A stretch of 10,046 nucleotides of DNA, from positions 1 through 10,046 of the forward strand of contig URVX01000025.1 in assembly GCA_900551395.1 (NCBI GenBank), given 5' to 3'. A program made the translations under genes and the position numbers. Origin of the DNA: an uncultured Subdoligranulum sp. Its GTDB lineage: Bacteria; Bacillota; Clostridia; Christensenellales; CAG-314. This document shows positions 1 through 6,613 of this stretch, in pieces. Position 1 is the first letter of the stretch, and each line of letters opens with the position of its first letter. The notes under the pieces are model-generated. The model searched no databases. It saw only the letters and a program-made list of their open reading frames with translations, and was not told the origin of the DNA.

Positions 1-1063
1 CGCCTGTCCCCTCTTTGACGTATGTTTTGTTCTCATCCGACGATTTTTCTTCGGGCTTCTCTTCCTTTTCGCCGTCGTCGGCTTTTCTTTTGACAAAAGG
101 CTCGCCGGTCAGATACAAAAACACTCTGTCAAACGGCATCCCGCCTTTTTCCGCCGCGCCCGCTTCGGCTGTCGCAGCCGCGTGCGCGGTGGTGACTCCC
201 ATCCTTGCCATAAGCTTGTCGAACATCGTCTGGATTTCCGGCATATAGGCATTGCACACGCGATAAACGCCCAGAGTGATTGCAATCCACGAAACGAGCT
301 GCGAAATTTTTATGCCCGTGTTGAAGTCCCCCAGCCACAAATAAAGGCTGTCGGAGCGCAAGCCCTCGATAACAAGACGCACGATTCCGTAATAAATCCC
401 GTAAAACGCAACCGCAAGCCCCTTTCGGAAGCGCTTGCTGCGCAAAATCAGCATGACCAGCACAAAGCCCGCGAGCGTGCACACGGATTCGTAAAAAAAG
501 GTAGCCTGATACCAATTGTCTCCCACGTGAACAGCAAGCGGAAACCATTGATGCGCGGGATTGGTTATCAGGTTGCCGTATGCCTCCTGATTGACGAAAT
601 TTCCCCAACGCCCTATGGACTGCGCGAGCAGCAGACCCGGCGCTATATAGTCGGAGATTTCCACAGGGTCCTGTTTTTTGATTTTCGCCACAATATACAT
701 GGTAATATAACCGAAAATCACGCCGCCGTAAATCCCCAAGCCTCCGTCGCGGAATCTGAAAAAATCGCTCCATTCCTGCTTGTAGCCGTCGTACGGAAAG
801 GCGAAAAAATAAATCCTCGCGCCGAGTATCGCAAGCGGCAGAATAAAAAGCGCATAATCCAGACTGTCATAAGGATCCTTGCCGTGCTTTTTGAGCAGCT
901 GCGAAAAAATCACTATGGCAAGAATCATGCCCGTGACGATAATCAGCGCATAATAAGTTATTCCCAATCCCCAGATTTCTACGGCGGGGCTGGAGCCTAC
1001 TCTCCCGTTGAAGTTGAGAAACGGCTTGTCGAAGTCGAAAATTTTGAACAGCAGATTTTGCAA
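1..1063 (-). CDS. lgt: Prolipoprotein diacylglyceryl transferase, C-terminus cut by window edge
   Basis: Integral membrane enzyme that moves diacylglycerol from phosphatidylglycerol to the lipobox cysteine of prelipoproteins, the first step of lipoprotein maturation. The frame is open from 1063 to the window edge (354 codons, no stop). Visible family motifs: GARIYFFAF at residues 81-89, the GGLGIYGG segment at 107-114, the signature GRWGNFVNQE at 151-160 (R152 matches the essential Arg143 of E. coli) and EGLRSDSL at 233-240 (R236 matches Arg239). Where E. coli has His103 in HGG, this protein has Tyr112. I chose TTG at 1063 because GAGGTG lies 7 bases upstream and no better start exists before the first motif; a near-consensus promoter lies just upstream. 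Oddity: after the last predicted helix (about 255-270) some 85 charged, Ala/Glu/Lys-rich residues follow and continue off the window, longer than the usual 260-300-residue family length. Identity is sure, the start fairly sure. Confidence 0.95.
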   Translation of the reverse strand, partial: MQNLLFKIFDFDKPFLNFNGRVGSSPAVEIWGLGITYYALIIVTGMILAIVIFSQLLKKHGKDPYDSLDYALFILPLAILGARIYFFAFPYDGYKQEWSDFFRFRDGGLGIYGGVIFGYITMYIVAKIKKQDPVEISDYIAPGLLLAQSIGRWGNFVNQEAYGNLITNPAHQWFPLAVHVGDNWYQATFFYESVCTLAGFVLVMLILRSKRFRKGLAVAFYGIYYGIVRLVIEGLRSDSLYLWLGDFNTGIKISQLVSWIAITLGVYRVCNAYMPEIQTMFDKLMARMGVTTAHAAATAEAGAAEKGGMPFDRVFLYLTGEPFVKRKADDGEKEEKPEEKSSDENKTYVKEGTG

Positions 1064-1094
1064 GCGTCGGCACCTCGAACAGACAATTTTTTTA

Positions 1095-1123
1095 ATTATA
1101 GCCCCTCGAAAAAAAATAGTCAA
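1095..1123 (-). promoter_or_regulatory. Sigma-A-type promoter of lgt
   Basis: On the minus strand TTGACT (1118-1123) is separated by exactly 17 bases from a perfect TATAAT (1095-1100). Transcription would begin near 1088, leaving a leader of about 25 bases that contains the GAGGTG ribosome binding site before the TTG start at 1063. The spacing and position fit lgt well. Confidence 0.85.
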
Positions 1124-1164
1124 CCAAAGCCGCTTATTAACACCCGCATGTTTAAAACTCGCGC

Positions 1165-1193
1165 TTACGGTCAATACTGAAATCAAATAAAAT
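1165..1193 (+). promoter_or_regulatory. Possible weak promoter of mazF
   Basis: In the 213-base divergent region between lgt and mazF, TTACGG (1165-1170) and TAAAAT (1188-1193) are spaced by 17 bases on the plus strand. The -10 box is good and the -35 box is poor. Another possible -10 is CATAAT at 1230-1235, without a convincing -35. Some promoter must be here because nothing lies upstream on this strand, but which box is used is uncertain. Apart from this and the lgt promoter I see no gene in the region. Confidence 0.25.
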
Positions 1194-1276
1194 ACGAAAA
1201 GCCTACATACACTAAAATACCCTTTTTTTCATAATGTAAATCAGGAGAGTTGGCTTTTCAAAAGGAAGTGAACACC

Positions 1277-1621
1277 GTGATAAAAAGAGGAGAACTGTAT
1301 TATGCGGATTTAAGCCCCGTTGTGGGCAGCGAACAGGGCGGCATTCGCCCCGTTTTGGTTTTGCAAAACGATATAGGCAACAAATACAGCCCTACCGTGA
1401 TTGCCGCAGCCACAACCTCGCGGCTGACGAAAGCAAAGCTCCCCACGCACATCGAGCTGCCGAGCGAAAAATACTGCCTGCCTAAGGACAGCGTCGTGCT
1501 GCTCGAGCAAATCCGCACCATCGACAAAACCAGACTTAAGGAAAAAATCGGAGAATTGCCCGAGGACGTGATGAAGGAAGTAAACAACGCTCTGCTTATC
1601 AGTCTCGGATTTTTCCATTGA
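1277..1621 (+). CDS. mazF: MazF/PemK-type endoribonuclease toxin (EndoA-like), no adjacent antitoxin
   Basis: 114-residue sequence-specific endoribonuclease, the toxin of a type II toxin-antitoxin pair, cutting single-stranded RNA in the cytoplasm. It closely follows the Bacillus EndoA pattern: KRGELYYADLSPVVGSEQGG at 3-22, RPVLVLQND at 24-32, KAKLPTH and DSVVLLEQIRTIDK further on. Catalytic residues known from B. subtilis MazF, Arg25 and Thr48, correspond to R24 and T47 and are both present, so it should be active. I chose GTG at 1277: AGGAAG (1263-1268) lies 8 bases upstream and the start aligns with EndoA. An upstream in-frame TTG at 1250 has its AGGAG only 2 bases away and would add nine atypical residues. 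The usual mazE/ndoAI-type antitoxin gene is absent: the upstream side is the divergent lgt promoter region, and downstream comes a terminator and the convergent ddl. Confidence 0.95.
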   Translation: MIKRGELYYADLSPVVGSEQGGIRPVLVLQNDIGNKYSPTVIAAATTSRLTKAKLPTHIELPSEKYCLPKDSVVLLEQIRTIDKTRLKEKIGELPEDVMKEVNNALLISLGFFH

Positions 1622-1625
1622 CGAC

Positions 1626-1660
1626 AAAATGCCGGCATCTTTTGCCGGCATTTTATTTTT
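1626..1660 (+). terminator. Intrinsic terminator after mazF
   Basis: A perfect 12-bp stem (1626-1637 with 1643-1654, core TGCCGGCA) with a 5-base loop is followed by a T-rich run to 1660. It starts 5 bases after the mazF stop. The A-rich left flank lets the inverse strand form the same stem with a short T run, so it may also stop ddl transcripts arriving from the other side. The remaining 1661-1796 is AT-rich and I see no gene or other element in it. Confidence 0.92.
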
Positions 1661-1796
1661 GTTCAAACCGACTAAAACTCATTTAATCGATAAAACACTC
1701 ACTTTAATTTCGCTTTCGTTTTTCAAAGAAAAGCTCCTTGACAGCCAAACAAAAACTTTTCATTTAACGCTTTTTTTCCGTCTCAGCAGGAGCAGT

Positions 1797-2894
1797 TTAC
1801 GATTTCTGACTTTTTACGCCGTAAGCCCCCTTTAAAACCTGACTGTCATAAGCAAAGGTCAGCTTGTCGCGCGCCGATTTTCTTTCCGCCGCCTCTTTTA
1901 TCAGAGTGTCCGCAAACTGCTCCGGCGTAAACAAATCCTTCCAGAAATAATACGCGAGCGAGCCGGGCAGAGTGTTTACCTCGTTCACGTAAAACGCGCC
2001 CGTATAACGGTCGACAAGAAAGTCAGTGCGCACAACTCCGCTAAGGTTTAACCTTCTGTAAATCTTGTGCGCCGTGTATCTGATTTCCTCCTTCAGCTCG
2101 CAATCGAAAGGAAACTCGCGAAAGGCGCGATTTTTCTCTCCTCTGACATATTTATCGGCAAAGCTCAAAATTTCGTCCTTTGCGCAGGGCTTTTCCAGCT
2201 CGCTTACCAATATTTCTCCGTCGGACATCATAGCCGAGCAATTTACCTCGTAAAAATCCGTCAGCGCCTGCTCGACCAGCACTCTGTCGTCAAAGGAAAA
2301 CGCCGTTTCCAGCGCGCCGGAAAACTCCGCCTCGTCGTGACAAACGGATATGCCTATGCTCGAGCCCAGATTTGCGGGCTTAACGATAAGAGGAAAACCC
2401 ACAAGGTCGGCGACGTCCTTTCTCGCGTTGTCGTCGTCGCAAGACCTTAGCTCCATGCCGAAAAGCACGGGCACGCCTATCCCCTCGAAGCAGCTTTTCA
2501 TAAGCAGCTTATCCATACATACGCCGCTGGACGCCACTCCCGCCGACGTGTAAGGCACGCCCGCAAGCTCCAGCACGCCCTGAGCCGTGCCGTCCTCTCC
2601 GTTTACGCCGTGAAAGGCTAAAACTGCGGCGTCTATCGGAATTTTTTTGACGAACAGACCGTTTTTGACATACAGATTGCTTTCGCCCGTTTTAAAAAAC
2701 GCTCTCTTTTTGGGCTTCAAAAACAAATGCTGGCGCGGGGTGAAATCGCCCTCGAGCAGCCACCACCTGTTTTGCCTGTCGGCATAAATCCTGTAAAGCT
2801 CGTGATTTTTAAGCGCAGGCGCAACCTGACACGCCGTAATAATAGAAATATCGTGCTCGCAGCTTTTGCCGCCGTAAATCAATGCAATTTTCAT
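1797..2894 (-). CDS. ddl: D-alanine--D-alanine ligase
   Basis: ATP-grasp enzyme of 365 residues that joins two D-alanines in the cytoplasm to supply the terminal dipeptide of peptidoglycan precursors. N-terminal lobe: GGKSCEHDIS at 8-17 (E13 matches the substrate-binding Glu15 of E. coli DdlB) and GVNGEDGTAQG at 96-106. Then SSGVCMDK at 122-129, the ATP-binding IVKPANLGSSIGIS at 170-183, and the metal/substrate motif NEVNTLPGS at 304-312 (E305 and N307 match Glu270 and Asn272 of DdlB). The omega-loop reads FADKY at 245-249. Y249 appears to align with DdlB Tyr216, the residue linked with D-Ala-D-Ala rather than D-Ala-D-lactate specificity, so a vancomycin-resistance role is not suggested. That alignment was made by eye. 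ATG at 2894 has AGGAG just upstream. It is the last gene of the operon, 12 bases after the Mur ligase that should use its product. Length is normal. Confidence 0.96.
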   Translation of the reverse strand: MKIALIYGGKSCEHDISIITACQVAPALKNHELYRIYADRQNRWWLLEGDFTPRQHLFLKPKKRAFFKTGESNLYVKNGLFVKKIPIDAAVLAFHGVNGEDGTAQGVLELAGVPYTSAGVASSGVCMDKLLMKSCFEGIGVPVLFGMELRSCDDDNARKDVADLVGFPLIVKPANLGSSIGISVCHDEAEFSGALETAFSFDDRVLVEQALTDFYEVNCSAMMSDGEILVSELEKPCAKDEILSFADKYVRGEKNRAFREFPFDCELKEEIRYTAHKIYRRLNLSGVVRTDFLVDRYTGAFYVNEVNTLPGSLAYYFWKDLFTPEQFADTLIKEAAERKSARDKLTFAYDSQVLKGAYGVKSQKS

Positions 2895-2906
2895 AACCGC
2901 TCCTTT

Positions 2907-4403
2907 TTAAATCATACTGTCGGGCAAGTCGTTCTGAAACAAAATTACGTCGCCTTCGCCGAGTCCGGGCGCAAGAACCGACACCGCCTCCTCCACTGTG
3001 TCGACGAACAGCACCTCCGACGACGCGTTTGCCGCGCGCGCCCCCTGACTCAGCGCCTTGCAGTTCTGTCCCAACGTAACGATTGCGTCGCACACCTTTG
3101 CAAGCTCCTTGCCCAAGCTGAAATTGACCTCGAACTGCTCGCGACCGAGTTCCACGATGCCCTGAGTGACAACGTATCTCTTTCCCGAAAAGCAGGACAA
3201 AACCTCCAGCGCGCCGCGCACGCCCGAAATATTGGCGTTGTAGCTGTCGTCTATGATTGCCGAGCCGTTTGCGCCCTCCAGAAGCTCCAGACGGTGCGGC
3301 ACGGGCTTTAAGCGTTCCGCCGTATCGAAAATGTCCTCCGCCGATATGTCCAGCTCCAGCGCGAGGGCTGCCGCAAGGGCGATGTTGACGGCGTTAAACG
3401 CGCCCAGCAAACGGGTGGTCACTCTCTTTTCTTTTTCCCCCAATTTCAGCGTAAAGGACGTGCCCGCAGTCGAAACCTTTACGTCGGAAACGACGACGTC
3501 TCCCGTCGTACCCGCAGTTTTTGTCGGACACACCGAGCAATCGAGACGGCGTGTGTAGACGTTGTCCGAGTTAAGGACGCAAAGTCCGTCGCGCGGAATA
3601 TGCTTCAAAAGCTCGCCCTTTGCAGACACCACATTGTCTACTGAACCGAAGGTTGACATGTGCTGTTTTTCTATGCCCGTAAGTATGCCGTAGCGCGGTC
3701 TGACCATTTTGCAAAGGAAGTCTATATCTCCCCTTTTCTTCGCCCCCATTTCAAACACCACCGCCTGCGCGTCGCAGGGCAGGTCGTTGTTTACGTATGA
3801 AGCAATCCCCAGCGGCGTGTTGAAGGACTTGGGCGTGCAGTACGCCTTATATTTCGTGGACAGCATTTCCGTCAGAATATTTTTGACAGACGTTTTTCCG
3901 AAAGAACCCGTCACAGCTATCTTCAGATACGCCGCCTGCGACAATTTGCGCTCGGCTCTTTTTATGTATTTCATGTTCACGGCTTTTTCCACCGGCAAAA
4001 GCAGGAGAGAGCACAGCGGCACGGCAAAAAACGGCAGAGGCGGCAAAACGTAACAGGGCAAAAACAGGAACGCGGCAAGCATAGCGACGCATGTGATGAC
4101 AAACAGTCTCGTCGCGCGCCTTGTAAATCTCAACGGAACCTTTACGCGGACTGTAAGCGCCGTAATTGCCGACGCGGCGCAGCAGCCCGCAAGCAGCGCG
4201 TCGGAATATCCGTCCCAAAAAATCCCGACGGGAATAAGAAGCGCGCAGCAAACAACGGCGCAGATAAAGCAGCGCGACAAAGCAATTCGCAAATAACCCC
4301 GCGCGACGTTGTAGCCCGTCTGTTGAAAAAAGCGCAGCGCGAACAGCGCCGCAGGCAGGCTAAGCGCCGCGCAAGCAGTCCGAGCGGCAAAATGCCAGAA
4401 CAT
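2907..4403 (-). CDS. murF: Membrane-anchored MurF-like Mur ligase (D-Ala-D-Ala-adding type)
   Basis: 498-residue Mur ligase with an unusual N-terminus. Residues 1-140 hold about four or five hydrophobic segments (near 5-24, 44-62, 66-84, 99-117 and 119-138), so this part should sit in the membrane. The catalytic part starts at about 160: P-loop TGSFGKTS at 165-172, FEMG at 217-220, FGSVDNVVSAKGEL at 252-265 (K262 in the position of the carbamylated lysine of Mur ligases), LGAFNAVNIALAAALAL at 333-349, the MurF-type DDSYNANISGVRGALEVL at 385-402, and a C-terminal ligase domain to 498. These catalytic motifs resemble MurF most. What is missing is the family's usual N-terminal Rossmann domain that binds UDP-MurNAc-tripeptide. 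The C-terminus ends NDLPDSMI instead of the usual KGSR-type motif. The expected reaction is ATP-dependent addition of D-Ala-D-Ala to the stem tripeptide, supported by ddl directly downstream. ATG at 4403 has GGAGGAGGG 7 bases upstream. Substrate form (nucleotide- or lipid-linked) cannot be told from sequence. Confidence 0.88.
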   Translation of the reverse strand: MFWHFAARTACAALSLPAALFALRFFQQTGYNVARGYLRIALSRCFICAVVCCALLIPVGIFWDGYSDALLAGCCAASAITALTVRVKVPLRFTRRATRLFVITCVAMLAAFLFLPCYVLPPLPFFAVPLCSLLLLPVEKAVNMKYIKRAERKLSQAAYLKIAVTGSFGKTSVKNILTEMLSTKYKAYCTPKSFNTPLGIASYVNNDLPCDAQAVVFEMGAKKRGDIDFLCKMVRPRYGILTGIEKQHMSTFGSVDNVVSAKGELLKHIPRDGLCVLNSDNVYTRRLDCSVCPTKTAGTTGDVVVSDVKVSTAGTSFTLKLGEKEKRVTTRLLGAFNAVNIALAAALALELDISAEDIFDTAERLKPVPHRLELLEGANGSAIIDDSYNANISGVRGALEVLSCFSGKRYVVTQGIVELGREQFEVNFSLGKELAKVCDAIVTLGQNCKALSQGARAANASSEVLFVDTVEEAVSVLAPGLGEGDVILFQNDLPDSMI

Positions 4404-4406
4404 CTT

Positions 4407-5132
4407 TCAACCCTCCTCCAGAAAATATCTGACGGCGGCGGTAAACGTGATCGGGTCGTCCGCAAAGCTGAAATGTCCCGCGTTTCCGAGCACAGCAAGT
4501 CCGCTGCCCGAAATCAGTCTTTTCAGCTTTTTTGCCATCCACATCGGGGTTTCGCCATCGCGGTCACCCCAGACAATCAGGGTGGGACAGCGGATTTTTT
4601 TTGCAAAACTTGACAAATCCTGCTTTACCACCTTTTTGAAAGTGTTGCGCATCCCTGCGCCCAGAGCTTTGAAATCCGCGCTTCCGTATTTTTTGAGACA
4701 TTCGGGACTTTTAAGTCCGAAGCCGACAAGACATTTTGCCGTCTTAAATCTTAAAACGCTCAGGCTTCGCTTAAAGCTGAACCTGCGCATGCCGCCGCTG
4801 TCAACCAGAACCAGCTTGCCGACAAGCTCGGGATATTTCGCGCACAGAACAATCGCCACTCTGCCGCCGAAGCTGTGCGCCACAACAGACGCGCCCTCAA
4901 GCCCTCTTAAGCGCACAAACGCCGCGAGATTGTCGGCGTACTCCTCCACTCCCCAGCCCTCGAAGGGCGGCGGAGGGCTTTGACCGAAGCCCGGAAAATC
5001 TATGCGCACGGTGCAAAAGCTTCGCATAAGCCTGTCTGAAATGCAGCGGAAGCTTTCCTTGTCCGCGCCCCAGCCATGCAAAAAGAGGACATTGTCGCCA
5101 ACGCCCTCTTTTGTGAAATTTATCGTATTCAT
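4407..5132 (-). CDS. Alpha/beta hydrolase of unknown substrate
   Basis: 241-residue alpha/beta-hydrolase fold protein without signal peptide, so probably cytoplasmic. Visible motifs: oxyanion-hole HGWGADKES at 19-27, DFPGFGQS at 45-52, nucleophile elbow AHSFGG at 85-90 (Ser87), WGDRDGETP at 188-196 (Asp192 as the acid) and NAGHFSF at 217-223 (His220). The catalytic triad is therefore complete. The frame is open to 5246, but the part above 5132 overlaps the rimI coding region. I chose ATG at 5132, 20 bases after the rimI stop, with a weak GGAAAAG just before it. The murF-like gene begins 3 bases after its stop and has its ribosome binding site inside this gene, so the two are likely translationally coupled. 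Substrate cannot be predicted; esterase, thioesterase or C-C hydrolase are all possible. The cell-wall neighbours are suggestive only. Confidence 0.85.
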   Translation of the reverse strand: MNTINFTKEGVGDNVLFLHGWGADKESFRCISDRLMRSFCTVRIDFPGFGQSPPPPFEGWGVEEYADNLAAFVRLRGLEGASVVAHSFGGRVAIVLCAKYPELVGKLVLVDSGGMRRFSFKRSLSVLRFKTAKCLVGFGLKSPECLKKYGSADFKALGAGMRNTFKKVVKQDLSSFAKKIRCPTLIVWGDRDGETPMWMAKKLKRLISGSGLAVLGNAGHFSFADDPITFTAAVRYFLEEG

Positions 5133-5152
5133 TCTTTTCCAGTTTATGCCGC

Positions 5153-5599
5153 TCAAAGAGTTTTTGTCATAACTATCGCATCTCTGCTGGAAAATCTCCG
5201 CGTATCGTAATAATTTTTTCTTATGCCCGCTTTTACAAAGCCGCACTTTTCGTATAGAGAAATTGCGGGCGCATTCTGCTCGTTTACCTCGAGAAATATT
5301 TTTTCTACATGCTTGCCGCGCGCATACTCCGTCGCGTGCTCCACAAGCTTTTTTCCGATTCCCCTGCGCTGAAATTCGGGAACCACTCCCACCGTCGCTA
5401 TGTCGGCGAATTCAAAGGATACAAGCAGCGCAAGATAGCCGAGAAGCCTATCGTCCCGGAGCGCGCCGAAATATACCGCGCCCGGACACTCAAGCCCCTC
5501 GCACAGCATGGCTTTCGTCCACGCTTCGTCCTCGAAGCAGCTTTGCTCGACAAGCAGCATTTCCTCTATTCTTTCCTTGTCTATCCTTTCCACAGTCAT
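5153..5599 (-). CDS. rimI: Ribosomal-protein-alanine N-acetyltransferase RimI
   Basis: 148-residue GNAT-fold acetyltransferase. In the RimI family the acetyl group of acetyl-CoA goes to the N-terminal alanine of ribosomal protein S18; related members can have other protein targets. Motif A is clear: VGVVPEFQRRGIGKKLVEHA, with the acetyl-CoA-binding QRRGIG. The RimI signature follows: FLEVNEQNAPAISLYEKCGF, then GIRKNYY before the C-terminus. The open frame extends 12 codons further, but ATG at 5599 overlaps the tsaB stop as ATGA and has GGGAAAG upstream, which strongly favours translational coupling with tsaB. The tsaE-tsaB-rimI order is a classic bacterial cluster and supports the naming. Confidence 0.93.
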   Translation of the reverse strand: MTVERIDKERIEEMLLVEQSCFEDEAWTKAMLCEGLECPGAVYFGALRDDRLLGYLALLVSFEFADIATVGVVPEFQRRGIGKKLVEHATEYARGKHVEKIFLEVNEQNAPAISLYEKCGFVKAGIRKNYYDTRRFSSRDAIVMTKTL

Positions 5600-6207
5600 A
5601 GCTTTCCCGCGTCCCTTAGCTCCTCCGCCTGACACTTTCTCAAATAAAGCGGCGTCAAATCGTCGACAAACTCCCCGTTTGAAATTTTGCGTGCCGCAAC
5701 CCCTGCAAGATTGTCTGTCAAATCCCGTTCTTTGTCAAAAAGCATGCAGCTTCCGCCAGCTTCGAGCTGTTTTGCCTGAATTTCGTCAATCAGTCGCGGA
5801 GCGACAAGCTGCCTGCCGTCCATGTACCTCGCGTGATAAAATCTGCCGCCTCCCGCGTCCATAACAACGTCCGCCAGCCCGACACTATTGTATGCGACCG
5901 TTTCTAAAGTGTTGACGGAAACAAGCCTTTTTCCGAGCGGCGCATTCAAGCCCTTGACCGTGCTTATCGCAACGCGCAGCCCCGTAAAGCTTCCGCAGCC
6001 CACTCCGCATACAAACGCGTCGATGTCGCTAAGCGCCAGACCGCTTTTCTTCAAAACACGGTCAATTTCGGTCATAATTGTCTCGCTGTGTTTTTTTAAG
6101 CAATCGCAGCTTTTGCCGCCGAATATCTCGCCTTTTTTCAAAACTATTACGTAAAGGTTGTCTGTAGACGCGTCCAATATCAAAGCGTTAAACTCTTTCG
6201 ATTTCAA
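5596..6207 (-). CDS. tsaB: tRNA threonylcarbamoyladenosine synthesis subunit TsaB
   Basis: 203-residue ASKHA-fold protein. It is the partner and scaffold of TsaD and TsaE in making t6A37 on ANN-decoding tRNAs, and lacks catalysis of its own in studied species. Visible motifs: ALILDAST at 8-15, KKHSETIM at 38-45, and GVGCGSFTGLRVAISTVKGL at 68-87. In the last of these Cys71 replaces the usual proline of GPGSFTG. The start is not obvious because no ATG exists near the expected N-terminus. TTG at 6207 gives the right length before the LILDAS strand and has GAGGG 8 bases upstream. ATG at 6315 would force a long overlap with tsaE and an unrelated N-terminus. With the TTG start it overlaps the end of tsaE by 20 bases and the rimI start by 4. 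tsaD, the catalytic partner, is not in the window. Confidence 0.92.
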   Translation of the reverse strand: MKSKEFNALILDASTDNLYVIVLKKGEIFGGKSCDCLKKHSETIMTEIDRVLKKSGLALSDIDAFVCGVGCGSFTGLRVAISTVKGLNAPLGKRLVSVNTLETVAYNSVGLADVVMDAGGGRFYHARYMDGRQLVAPRLIDEIQAKQLEAGGSCMLFDKERDLTDNLAGVAARKISNGEFVDDLTPLYLRKCQAEELRDAGKL

Positions 6208-6613
6208 TTCTCCTGCCCTCGTTTGTTTTAAATATCGACACCCTGACAAAATGCTCGGGCAAAATTCCAGTCGCGTTTTGCCCCCACTCCACCACGCACA
6301 CGCCGTCCGTCTCACCGAAAAATTCGTCCAAGCCTACGGCGCGCGCCTCCTCGCCGTCGTTTAAGCGATAAAAATCGAAATGGTTGAGAAACAGCTTTTT
6401 GCCGCGATAGCGATTGTGCAGCGCAAAGGTCGGGCTAGTGACAATGTCTTTGACGCCCAGCCCGAAAGCTATGCCTTTGGCAAAGCGCGTTTTTCCCGCG
6501 CCCAGCTCGCCCTCGAGCAAAACCGTCTGCCCTCCGTCAAGAGTACGGGCAAGCCTCCTGCCGATTTTCTCCGTCTGTCTTTCGTTTTTACTGTAAAAAA
6601 CCGTCTGTTTCAA
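6188..6613 (-). CDS. tsaE: tRNA threonylcarbamoyladenosine synthesis ATPase TsaE
   Basis: 141-residue P-loop ATPase that binds the TsaB-TsaD complex and is needed for repeated t6A synthesis cycles. Motifs in order: Walker A GELGAGKT at 35-42, switch region SPTFALHNRY at 60-69, HFDFYRL at 78-84 (Asp80), GLDEFF at 94-99 and VVEWGQNA at 107-114 (Glu109). All key family residues are present and length is typical. The start is TTG at 6613, with AAGGA 8 bases upstream; no ATG is available before Walker A. The first 26 bases overlap the end of the upstream acetyltransferase gene, consistent with coupled translation inside the operon. Confidence 0.95.
   Translation of the reverse strand: MKQTVFYSKNERQTEKIGRRLARTLDGGQTVLLEGELGAGKTRFAKGIAFGLGVKDIVTSPTFALHNRYRGKKLFLNHFDFYRLNDGEEARAVGLDEFFGETDGVCVVEWGQNATGILPEHFVRVSIFKTNEGRRIEIERV

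Noticed and set aside
182..1180. Long plus-strand open frame of 332 codons
   Set aside because: It lies antisense to lgt, which has all family motifs, a promoter and a ribosome binding site. The plus-strand product resembles no family and is rich in residues expected from reversed codons.
1008..1190. 60-codon plus-strand frame upstream of mazF as a possible antitoxin
   Set aside because: Most of it is antisense to the lgt start and promoter. It has no ribosome binding site, no AbrB or ribbon-helix-helix pattern, and ends 86 bases before mazF.
1738..1766. TTGACA on the plus strand as a promoter for an antisense transcript into ddl
   Set aside because: The 17-base-spaced -10 position reads CATTTA, a poor match, and no gene follows.
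1797..2894. Ddl as a vancomycin-resistance (D-Ala-D-Lac) ligase
   Set aside because: The omega-loop keeps K248-Y249 in line with the D-Ala-D-Ala enzymes, and no vanH, vanX or vanRS-like partner lies beside it.
2727..3311. Plus-strand open frame of 194 codons across the ddl/murF junction
   Set aside because: Antisense to two clearly identified genes, no ribosome binding site, no recognisable domain; a shadow of high-GC codon use.
4447..4983. Plus-strand open frame of 178 codons
   Set aside because: Antisense to the alpha/beta hydrolase, whose complete catalytic motifs make it the real gene.
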